From Gammaproteobacteria bacterium (GTDB lineage Bacteria > Pseudomonadota > Gammaproteobacteria > Pseudomonadales > Azotimanducaceae): a stretch of DNA of 64,000 nt. The translations under genes were made by a program, and so were the position numbers. The stretch is taken from NCBI GenBank assembly GCA_026707735.1, contig JAPOWH010000029.1, positions 1 to 64,000 of the forward strand, given 5' to 3'. How positions within the stretch are numbered: the first letter of the stretch is position 1; every line of letters begins with the position of its first letter. Below the pieces are notes generated by a model. It had not been told where the DNA came from and ran no database searches. It saw nothing but the letters and a program-made list of their open reading frames with translations. Below are positions 57,701 through 64,000 of the stretch, one piece after another.

Positions 57701-59578
57701 TTCGTCGTAAATGGCATTGAAGACCACTAGATGCTGTAGTTCCTTGAGAAACAACGGCCGAAGCTCGGGTTCGCGAATGATGTCCAGTACTGTCGCAATC
57801 CCATCCGCTTGTCCCGCAGACTCTTCGATCTCAGTAGAAATACCTTGGAAGTGATCACCGAATCGTTCGTCCAGCACGCTTCTGTTGTACGCTGTGCTTG
57901 ATTGCGATACCACAAGCGCTGTACCATCGGAGGTAGTCGAAGATTCCTCAATTTGGAGATGTTCGCCTGAAATGACCAAGTTCAGTTCAATGGCCAAGTG
58001 TTCAGCCAATTGAGTCTCGGACATTTCCTCGACTCCTACTCGACCAAGGAGCTTTCTTCCGTAATGGGTAAACCGCTCACGCAGTGTCGGACCCAACACT
58101 TGATCGGTGGCAATGGAACGCAACAGGATTCGGGGACTGACTATGCTTAGCGCATCTATGAGATCCGAGCTGGCTGATTCGTTTTGCAGATAGTCCACTA
58201 GTGATATCAGGTTGCCTGCACTATCCACCTTCCACCGATTCATCAAAAACGAGCCCACAACGGACAAAAGCGTGTTCGTTGCGCTTTCAAAGTTCTTCTT
58301 GGGTTCTCCAAGCAGCAACCGGCCCAATCGTCCCCGAGTTTCGCCAACCGCTGCCCTAGCTGTCGCATATGCCCGCCAAGCCCGTCTAAGAGTGTCGTCG
58401 TAGACGATCCTGTCGGGATCCTGAAGCCACCTCAAGAAAGTTCGGCGGCGGTCCTGATCAAGACGGACGGAGAGCTCCCCTTCTGGAATCTCGCGTTGTG
58501 CGAGGCGTCCATATTGGCCTTTACCCGTGGATTTGATTCTCCTTCGCACTCGGAGAAATCTGCTGTACCGATACGCTAACCCAAAAACGTTCAAGTAATC
58601 GGTTGGATTCTCGACAAACTCAAAGAGTGAAGCACTCTCTGTCTGCCGCATACGCTCGGTGGGAAATAGGTATCGATCAAGAACGTGCTCATATTCTGAG
58701 AGAAACATGCGTTCCTGAGCTACAAACGCCTTGGTGCTGGCTTCTATGGACCCTATCCCCGTGACGATGGCCTGTCGGAAATTCTCAAGTTTTTCACCCG
58801 TCTCTCCAGGGACGTAATCGACAATGCCATCGATGTTGCCCTGGCGCAACAATTCGTACGGTGAAAGCCCAACGTGCTTTGCACACTCCTGCCAAGAAAG
58901 ATTCAGTCGCCTCGCAATGCTTGCAAGTCCCCTAGGTTGAATCGTGCTGAATAGACCATCTCGGACTGAGAGAATCATGTTGCTTGCAGCCAAAGGAATT
59001 GCGCCGCCTGAATAGCCAATTCCGAAAATGATCCCAATATTGGGCACGTCCACATCGGACATCACGGCGATCAGGCGGGAAATGCTGTGCGCTTGATTGC
59101 CACGATTGGCCTCTTCGTCAGCAGCGGCTCCAGGGGTATCCATCAGACTGACAATCGGAATAGCCCGACGAGCGCACGACTGAACGAAGTCTGCGGCTAG
59201 TGAATGCTCCGCCTGACCCCACTCACCGTTGCGATGAGTTCTGTCCTGAGCGACAAATCCAACCGTGCGAACATCTTCGTCAAATTCCATTTCGACAAGA
59301 GCATCGAAATACGCGGCTCGATTTGTTGCATGAATCACCGACCCGAGCAACGGGACTACATCGGACGCTGCCATGCGATTGGGCATCTCGGCGGGGGCCA
59401 CTACAGCTTCAATGTAGCTGTCAATGTCCATGCGCTCTAGCGCATCACGGTGGGTTTGAACGTCGTTCTCACTTAGCAAACCCCGGACGGCATATTCCGA
59501 TTCCGGGTCGGCAGTTGCAAGCAAAAGCGATTCCTGCGCAAACCGTTCTGCACTAAGAAAAAGTCTTTCGATGTTCAA
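54689..59578 (-). CDS. Single-chain acyl-CoA carboxylase (CT-alpha, CT-beta, biotin carboxylase, biotinyl domain)
   Basis: The product has 1,629 residues. An N-terminal AccA-like carboxyltransferase (IPIVSLMDTPGAAADEEA, GIIFGIGYSGGAIPLAASNMILS) is followed by about 500 residues without recognised motifs. An AccD-like carboxyltransferase comes next (FISSGGMQTKEGAGALFSM, GYGDCTGGAQASF). A biotin carboxylase (HPGIGFLSENSQFA, HGGGGKGIQLV, RDCSVQRNKQKIFEES, EMNTRLQVEHPVTE, YDSMIAQ) and a C-terminal biotinyl-like domain complete it; there the usual EAMKM reads EAFKV with the Lys kept. The domain order differs from eukaryotic ACC. It likely makes malonyl-CoA or a related acyl-CoA, but substrate is not shown. 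Confidence 0.88.
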   Translation of the reverse strand: MNIERLFLSAERFAQESLLLATADPESEYAVRGLLSENDVQTHRDALERMDIDSYIEAVVAPAEMPNRMAASDVVPLLGSVIHATNRAAYFDALVEMEFDEDVRTVGFVAQDRTHRNGEWGQAEHSLAADFVQSCARRAIPIVSLMDTPGAAADEEANRGNQAHSISRLIAVMSDVDVPNIGIIFGIGYSGGAIPLAASNMILSVRDGLFSTIQPRGLASIARRLNLSWQECAKHVGLSPYELLRQGNIDGIVDYVPGETGEKLENFRQAIVTGIGSIEASTKAFVAQERMFLSEYEHVLDRYLFPTERMRQTESASLFEFVENPTDYLNVFGLAYRYSRFLRVRRRIKSTGKGQYGRLAQREIPEGELSVRLDQDRRRTFLRWLQDPDRIVYDDTLRRAWRAYATARAAVGETRGRLGRLLLGEPKKNFESATNTLLSVVGSFLMNRWKVDSAGNLISLVDYLQNESASSDLIDALSIVSPRILLRSIATDQVLGPTLRERFTHYGRKLLGRVGVEEMSETQLAEHLAIELNLVISGEHLQIEESSTTSDGTALVVSQSSTAYNRSVLDERFGDHFQGISTEIEESAGQADGIATVLDIIREPELRPLFLKELQHLVVFNAIYDETLTNLKEIAVEAKNTQSLERATVRKLLRDSVRKTVRANQGRGLPEDLDMDTFLDGFCEWYYRFQSTAGLRKFLLGVEEWKKTSYPHISDTLLVIVTFFFQNLLVSLLSSELEGKRYSGRITPRNIGRKKDFWNRLNNAYRDLQIQEVLIEYKKSRSTSYEAFRDMFFDDFEELFEDQLSSDPCEFPGFRLAIEAALEQDRPPCGIVTGVGNFKGIEGGLRVGVVLSNSSFQAGAFDMASAEKFCRLLLTCAEEKLPLICFISSGGMQTKEGAGALFSMAAINDRITHFVRDYDLPVVVFGYGDCTGGAQASFVTHPLVHTYYLSGTSMPFAGQIVVPSYLPLDSILSNYLVSVPGAMQGLVKHPFYEDLDTDLRNIDSDIPVPDASIVDVVAGVMEGSLSAVRTAQLPAQQRTISTELLYKPVKRVLVHARGCAAVKIVRIAQKLGIDVVLVQSDPDMESVASDMVADQERVICIGGSTPDESYLNARSVLAIAKNAEVDSLHPGIGFLSENSQFAGLVRSHGINFIGPPVASMETMGNKSNAITTAMRLGVPVVPGSHGIVTDIDQAALIAEEIGYPVLIKAVHGGGGKGIQLVESSEKFHESFQRVSVEARAAFGSSDVYLERYITDLRHIEAQILRDKFGNTKVLGIRDCSVQRNKQKIFEESGSTMLPDRFLEQIHRDSVAIADQVEYVGAGTLEFIYDVQADGCYFMEMNTRLQVEHPVTELVSGVDIVGQQFSIAGGASIDDLKVDHKGYAIEARVNAERVVRDADGALVFQPSAGLISKCKFPKDVKVDVISIAATGKFISPYYDSMIAQVIAHGSDRASAARRLRSFLSKVQIEGIGTNIAMLCKVLEDSVFLEGEYTTDYLPEFLNRIDADSLIAEMESTMGDQSSSIDAAAISIEGSDELKVLAPTTGIFYLKPTPAESDYVQHNECIRTDHTLCQIEAFKVFTPLKLRDLNVGASPFYPEDKDYRITRINVSSGQQVNAGDLLFVVQPQAAP

Positions 59579-59706
59579 CGTTTTCTAATTCCAAATTGCA
59601 ATTTGGTCACAATTCACAAGTTCGTGACTTAGACAAGAAAGTAAAGGATATATCATTGTGTATTCGATTAAGCAACCTACGCGCGGTTTGTAAATCCTTT
59701 GAATTC

Positions 59707-60210
59707 ATGCACCAACTAAACATAGCTATACTCACGGTCTCAGATACAAGGTCAGTGGAAACGGATACTTCAGGTGCTTTTCTGAGAGATGCCATCAAGC
59801 AAGATGGCCATAAATTGGTGGACACGGATATAGTGGTAGACGATCGCTACCTTATCCGCGCAGTCATATCAAATTGGATTGCTGACAAGAGCATTGACGT
59901 CATTTTAACAACTGGAGGCACAGGATTTGGTGGACGCGACAGCACTCCTGAAGCGCTACTGCCTCTCTTCGACAAAGTCGTCGAAGGATTTGGAGAACTG
60001 TTTCGGAGTTTGTCCTATGAAGACATTGGGACATCCACCATACAGTCTAGAGCCGTTGCCGGACTCGCAAATTCCACTGTGATCTTTGCCCTGCCAGGAT
60101 CCACTGGCGCTTGCAGATTGGCATGGGAGCAAATCCTACAACAACAGCTGGATGCCTCCCACAAGCCCTGCAACTTTGCAGAACTTAGTCCCAAACTCAA
60201 AGCTCTGTAA
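59707..60210 (+). CDS. moaB: Molybdenum cofactor biosynthesis protein MoaB-like
   Basis: The product has about 167 residues with the MoaB/MogA fold: NIAILTVSDTRSVETDTSG, VILTTGGTGFGGRDSTPEAL, IGTSTIQSRAVAGLANSTVIFALPGS. The family adenylylates or handles molybdopterin. The ATG at 59707 is chosen because the upstream open part has no homology. No other moa/moe genes are in the window. It is divergent from the carboxylase gene. Confidence 0.92.
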   Translation: MHQLNIAILTVSDTRSVETDTSGAFLRDAIKQDGHKLVDTDIVVDDRYLIRAVISNWIADKSIDVILTTGGTGFGGRDSTPEALLPLFDKVVEGFGELFRSLSYEDIGTSTIQSRAVAGLANSTVIFALPGSTGACRLAWEQILQQQLDASHKPCNFAELSPKLKAL

Positions 60211-60381
60211 GGCAGGTCATTGGGCACCGCATCTTTAGAAGATGTCACATTGAGACTGTGCGAGAAGTGCCCGTTCTAGCTCTCCTGACCACTTACAATG
60301 TAGCCAAATCGCTATACGAGAAGCCATGCAGGATCGTTTAACGTGGAGTAACATTCCATCCAAGGGGGGAGGATTGCTTAC

Positions 60382-62250
60382 TTGAACCGATTGCCTGTTA
60401 TAGTGGGTTTCGGAGGTGTTAATCCTGCTGGGAGAGTCTCCTGCCACCATGCCTTTCGCCGCACAGTAATTGATGCACTTCCCCGTGCGGCCTCCAACGA
60501 GACATTCGAATCCCTGCGGGGCCTAATGGGGCTTTCCGCAACCAATGAAGATCAAAGCAGTCGCGACTACATTCTCAATCATACGCTGGTGCGCAAGATT
60601 GAGCTATACGACATAAACGATTGCGACTTTCACAAATCATCCAGAATTCAGGCAAGCAACGGGGATGCGATCCGATTTGCGGTTCCCGTACGCCAACTTC
60701 CAGAGTCTATCCCGGACAACTGGTCAGTAAAGTCAAGTGCCAACGGCAAGATTGAGGTTGAAGTTCAAGGTGAGACGCCAGTCTTGTTTCCTGACAGGAA
60801 GGTTGCGCGGGTAACCTCAGCAGGGCAACTGCCAACAGGATTTGATCCTGCAGCGACCTATCCGTCTCGTAATCACCCGCGCGGATTGCAGGTAACTATC
60901 GTGAGTGCTTCGGATGCCGCTCACTCTGTTGGAATTCCGTGGGAGACAATTCGCCGCTCCGTGGGCCCAGATGAAATGGCTGTGTTCGCAGGCAGCGCGA
61001 TGGGTCAACTCGACGCCAACGGTAACGGCGGAATGCTTCAAGCTCCATACCGCGGCAAGCGACCAACATCGAAACAAATCGCTCTGGGTCTTTCAGAGAT
61101 GCCAGCTGATTTCGTAAATGCCTATGTATTGGGATCGATGGGCGGCACCGGAGGGATTATCGGTGCATGCGCGACGTTTCTATACAACGTTAAACAGGGC
61201 GTAGATGAAATTCGGCATGGAGGCAAGAGGGTTGTTATGGTAGGAGGAGCTGAAGCGCCCATAACAGCAGAGATTGTCGAAGCCTACCGAATCATGGGCG
61301 CAGTAGCTGAGGATGAAGCGTTGATGGAACTCGATGGCTCCGATGTGGCCGACAATCGTCGCGCCTGTCGTCCCTTCTCGTCCAATGCAGGATTCACTCT
61401 CGCGGAGGCAGGAGTCTACCTAGTGCTCATGGACGAAGAATTGGCCTTGGAACTCGGTGCGCAAATTTATGGATCAGTTCCTTCGGTCTTTATCAACGCT
61501 GACGGATTCAAGAAATCCATTCCCAGTCCAGGAGCAGGCAACTATTTGACAGTTGGCAAAGCCTTGGCTCTGTCGAGGGCAATCCTAGGAGAGAATGCCA
61601 TTAGATCGCGATCATGTATCCACGCTCATGGAACCGGTACGCCACAGAACCGTGTTACCGAATCGCACATCCTCAACGAATTGGCAAAAGTCTTCAACAT
61701 TGAAAAGTGGCCTGTCGCGGCGGTCAAAGCATTTTTGGGGCATACTCTTGCCGCGGCGTCCGGCGATCAAATGACCTCCGTACTTGGAACGTGGGAATAC
61801 GGCTGGTTACCAGGGATATCGACCATTGACCACATTGCTGACGATGTATTCCACAGCAATCTGCACATTGATTCGCAACACTTGGAACTCGATCCAGAGA
61901 ATGGACTAGAAGTGGCACTGGTAAATTCAAAGGGTTTCGGCGGGAACAATGCAACGGGTGTGGTTCTATCTCCCTCGGTGACGAACAAAATGCTTGAATC
62001 AAGGCATGGGAAGCGAAGAATGCTTGAACATGCAAAGAAGAACGAGAAGGTCTTCGAAGAAATCCGCAGTTACGACCAGCGGGCCACAACAGATGGAATT
62101 CCTTCGATCTACAAGTTTGGCGAGGACGTACTGGAAGGAGAGGATCTAGAAATCGATTCCACATCGATTCGCGTACCTGGATTTGGCAAGCCAATCAACT
62201 TGACAGTAGATAATCCCTACGAGGACATGCAACCAGCACGTTCCGATTAA
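60382..62250 (+). CDS. fabY: Beta-ketoacyl-ACP synthase, FabY type
   Basis: The product has 622 residues, much longer than FabB/FabF but like the FabY class first shown in Pseudomonas aeruginosa, which starts fatty acid synthesis from acetyl-CoA and malonyl-ACP in place of FabH. The N-terminal LPVIVGFGGVNPAGR matches my recollection of that class. The catalytic Cys is residue 263 (GACATF), with His 416 (HAHGTGTP) and His 454 (FLGHTLAAASGDQ). The start is a TTG with a GGGGGGAGG site upstream. It lies near the single-chain carboxylase that could supply malonyl-CoA. Confidence 0.87.
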   Translation: MNRLPVIVGFGGVNPAGRVSCHHAFRRTVIDALPRAASNETFESLRGLMGLSATNEDQSSRDYILNHTLVRKIELYDINDCDFHKSSRIQASNGDAIRFAVPVRQLPESIPDNWSVKSSANGKIEVEVQGETPVLFPDRKVARVTSAGQLPTGFDPAATYPSRNHPRGLQVTIVSASDAAHSVGIPWETIRRSVGPDEMAVFAGSAMGQLDANGNGGMLQAPYRGKRPTSKQIALGLSEMPADFVNAYVLGSMGGTGGIIGACATFLYNVKQGVDEIRHGGKRVVMVGGAEAPITAEIVEAYRIMGAVAEDEALMELDGSDVADNRRACRPFSSNAGFTLAEAGVYLVLMDEELALELGAQIYGSVPSVFINADGFKKSIPSPGAGNYLTVGKALALSRAILGENAIRSRSCIHAHGTGTPQNRVTESHILNELAKVFNIEKWPVAAVKAFLGHTLAAASGDQMTSVLGTWEYGWLPGISTIDHIADDVFHSNLHIDSQHLELDPENGLEVALVNSKGFGGNNATGVVLSPSVTNKMLESRHGKRRMLEHAKKNEKVFEEIRSYDQRATTDGIPSIYKFGEDVLEGEDLEIDSTSIRVPGFGKPINLTVDNPYEDMQPARSD

Positions 62251-62274
62251 GATTTTGGGCAAACGGGCTTTACC

Positions 62275-63063
62275 TCAGTTGATGGTCTCGTTGCCTGGAG
62301 CTAAGCTAAGGAGACGTCGCCGAATCCGCTCCTTGATGTCGTCACGACTGGTCGACTTCAAAGCTTCGCCGAGCAACTCTCTAGCCATTCCAATTTCCCC
62401 CACTTCCAACCAAACACGTGCTCTCTCCATCAACACTTCTGTTTGAGTGGGGAATAGCAAAGACTTGTAGTCCAGAATCGTCAGAGCTACCAGCGGATTC
62501 GTCCTAACTTCCAAGGCAGCGAAAACGTTGTTCAACATGCGAATGGCAATGTCTACATTTGATGCTCGAGCAAACAGATTTGTGTCCGGTATTCCATGGC
62601 TTCTGGCCCACGACTTTAGATCCGAGACGGTAACAATCTCCATTTGCAGTGGATCAATTAGCTCACCGTTCAACTGTGCCAAGAAATGTTGGGGAAAATT
62701 GATCCCATGGCATTCGATTTCTAAATGCCTGGCAACTCCGATTACAACCATGGCCAGCGTAATTGGGTTTGCTGTTTTGTACCGAAGTGCTTGATCGATA
62801 CGCGAATTGTCTACTGGATCGAGATTGCGTCGTTCTCCAGTAAATCCCTGTAGTCGCAATGATGCAACCAAATCGCTTACATTCCTTTTTGGGACTTGCT
62901 CGGTCAAATTCCGGATTTCGCGCCTTACTTGGTCAGCATTGACCGAAGCATCAATGATCTGCGCAACGGTGATGGCAACTTCTATGGGATTGACCTCGGG
63001 ACCTACTACATGGAGAAGTTGGTCCTTTAGTGGCAAATCAGCTGAGGAAGAACTCCCTAACAT
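62275..63063 (-). CDS. SirB1-family protein (transglutaminase-like plus TPR)
   Basis: The product has about 262 residues. The first part matches the SirB1 N-terminal domain (RIDQALRYKTANPITLAMVVIGVARHLEIECHGINFPQHFLAQL); a helical TPR-like C-terminus follows (ALTILDYKSLLFPTQTEVLMERARVWLEVGEIGMARELLGEAL). The family is widespread, often near prfA/hemK, and its molecular role is unclear. The ATG at 63063 is preferred over 63096. It converges with fabY and shares the strand with prfC. Confidence 0.85.
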   Translation of the reverse strand: MLGSSSSADLPLKDQLLHVVGPEVNPIEVAITVAQIIDASVNADQVRREIRNLTEQVPKRNVSDLVASLRLQGFTGERRNLDPVDNSRIDQALRYKTANPITLAMVVIGVARHLEIECHGINFPQHFLAQLNGELIDPLQMEIVTVSDLKSWARSHGIPDTNLFARASNVDIAIRMLNNVFAALEVRTNPLVALTILDYKSLLFPTQTEVLMERARVWLEVGEIGMARELLGEALKSTSRDDIKERIRRRLLSLAPGNETIN

Positions 63064-63126
63064 ATGCCAACGAAATCCCCACGCCGATCGAATCAATCAG
63101 AGAATTCTACGCCAGCAGACCTTCCG

Positions 63127-64000
63127 CTAGCCAATTGCAGCATGTTCTCGAGTAGTCGCGAAGGTGATGTCGGGCCATCTCTCCTCTAAGAGCTGCAAGT
63201 TGGGACGCGACGTGGCTAGCAGGGTCAGATGTTCATCGCCATCCCGTGCCAACTGAGACCGGGTTCGAGCACAGAAGTCTTCAAAGACTATGGGATCTTC
63301 TGAGCTAACCCACCGAACCGTGTGTATTTGGCACGGCTCGTACAGGCAATCGGCTCCGTATTCCTCAAGCAAACGAAACGCCACTAGATCGAATTGAAGC
63401 GAACCGACCGCTCCGACAATGATGTCTTGATTGTTGAGGGGCGAGAAAACTTGAGTCGCGCCTTCCTCTGACAATTGTCGAATGCCGTTCTTCAATCTCT
63501 TTGAATGTAACGGATCCCGAATACGAACGCGGCGAAAGATCTCAGGCGCAAAGTTTGGAATTCCTCGAAACGAGATGGAATCGCCTTCAGTGAACGTATC
63601 ACCAATTCTGATGGTTCCATGGTTGTGCAATCCGATTATGTCCCCTGCGTATGCTTCTTCAACTTGTGCTCTGTCCCCCGCCATGAAGGTCACGGCATCG
63701 GCAATCTTGACGTTTTTGGCCAACCTGACATGCCTCATTTGCATGCCTTTTCGATAGGTGCCCGAGCAAATTCTCATGAATGCAATGCGGTCTCTGTGCT
63801 TGGGGACCATGTTTGCCTGAATTTTGAATACAAAGCCTGTCAGCTTCTCGAATTCAGGCTCGATAGTGCCTGAGTCAGTTTCTCGAGGTCGCGGAGGGGG
63901 AGCGATGTCAACAAACCGATCAAGAAGCTCGGATACGCCAAAGTTCTGCAATGCGCTACCAAAATAAACTGGCGTTTGCCTTCCAGCCAGGTATTCGTCG
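63127..64000 (-). CDS. prfC: Peptide chain release factor 3 (C-terminal part, 5' end outside the window)
   Basis: The frame runs from the window edge to a stop at 63127. It covers RF3 domains II and [75 protein letters not shown] and the C-terminal [31 protein letters not shown]3 is a GTPase that recycles RF1/RF2 from the ribosome. The GTP-binding domain lies beyond the window end, so intactness of the whole gene cannot be judged. Confidence 0.95.
   Translation of the reverse strand, partial: DEYLAGRQTPVYFGSALQNFGVSELLDRFVDIAPPPRPRETDSGTIEPEFEKLTGFVFKIQANMVPKHRDRIAFMRICSGTYRKGMQMRHVRLAKNVKIADAVTFMAGDRAQVEEAYAGDIIGLHNHGTIRIGDTFTEGDSISFRGIPNFAPEIFRRVRIRDPLHSKRLKNGIRQLSEEGATQVFSPLNNQDIIVGAVGSLQFDLVAFRLLEEYGADCLYEPCQIHTVRWVSSEDPIVFEDFCARTRSQLARDGDEHLTLLATSRPNLQLLEERWPDITFATTREHAAIG

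Noticed and set aside
59200-59556. 118-codon frame antisense to the carboxylase N-terminus
   Set aside because: Shadow of the AccA-like domain.

Overview
The window looks like a chromosomal segment of a marine-type gammaproteobacterium of roughly balanced base composition. The gene order is the strongest evidence. Read along the minus strand, queA-tgt-yajC-secD-secF, (suhB)-trmJ-iscS-ndk-rlmN-rodZ-hisS-yfgM-bamB, together with a tRNA-Leu and the lptF/lptG/holC/valS group, is the arrangement known from Pseudomonas-like genomes. The usual ispG, pepA and pilF are missing here, as are all isc genes except iscS.

Region by region: 1-13.8 kb is a housekeeping block on the minus strand (outer-membrane assembly, histidyl-tRNA synthesis, RodZ-like morphogenesis, rRNA/tRNA modification, Ndk, cysteine desulfurase, Sec translocon auxiliaries, queuosine). 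A divergent SuhB-like protein with degraded catalytic motifs lies inside it. 13.9-19 kb holds a small plus-strand operon (SGNH hydrolase, deazaflavin-type oxidoreductase, YgjP-like metallopeptidase), tRNA-Leu(CAA), an SDR and malate synthase G. 19.2-23.1 kb is a small accessory island: two unknown membrane proteins and a complete 2,890-bp IS1595-family element. That element has 24-bp perfect terminal inverted repeats and an 8-bp target duplication. It carries a methyltransferase-HNH fusion gene broken at a ten-G tract, plus small proteins.

23.5-32.9 kb returns to core genes (RDD protein, LptF/LptG, HolC, ValS, quinone reductase, HisF/HisH, ferrochelatase). 33-35.7 kb has a phytanoyl-CoA dioxygenase-like protein and a two-gene unit (helix-hairpin-helix secreted protein plus ferric-reductase-like membrane protein) behind a plausible Fur box.

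36.2-48.4 kb is the most striking part: six consecutive paralogous genes of about 600-630 codons. Each encodes a membrane- or lipid-anchored alpha-solenoid built from repeats with a Trp-x(3)-Asp-Pro-x-x-Ala-Leu-like signature. They are followed by a 1,400-residue membrane protein with an internally duplicated architecture. I do not recognise a described system that matches this array.

52.9-64 kb carries a hotdog-like protein, a TSUP transporter, a single-chain 1,629-residue acyl-CoA carboxylase (CT-alpha, CT-beta, biotin carboxylase, biotinyl domain), MoaB, a FabY-type ketoacyl synthase, a SirB1-like protein and the C-terminal part of peptide release factor 3. The carboxylase and FabY suggest malonyl-CoA supply and initiation of fatty acid synthesis.
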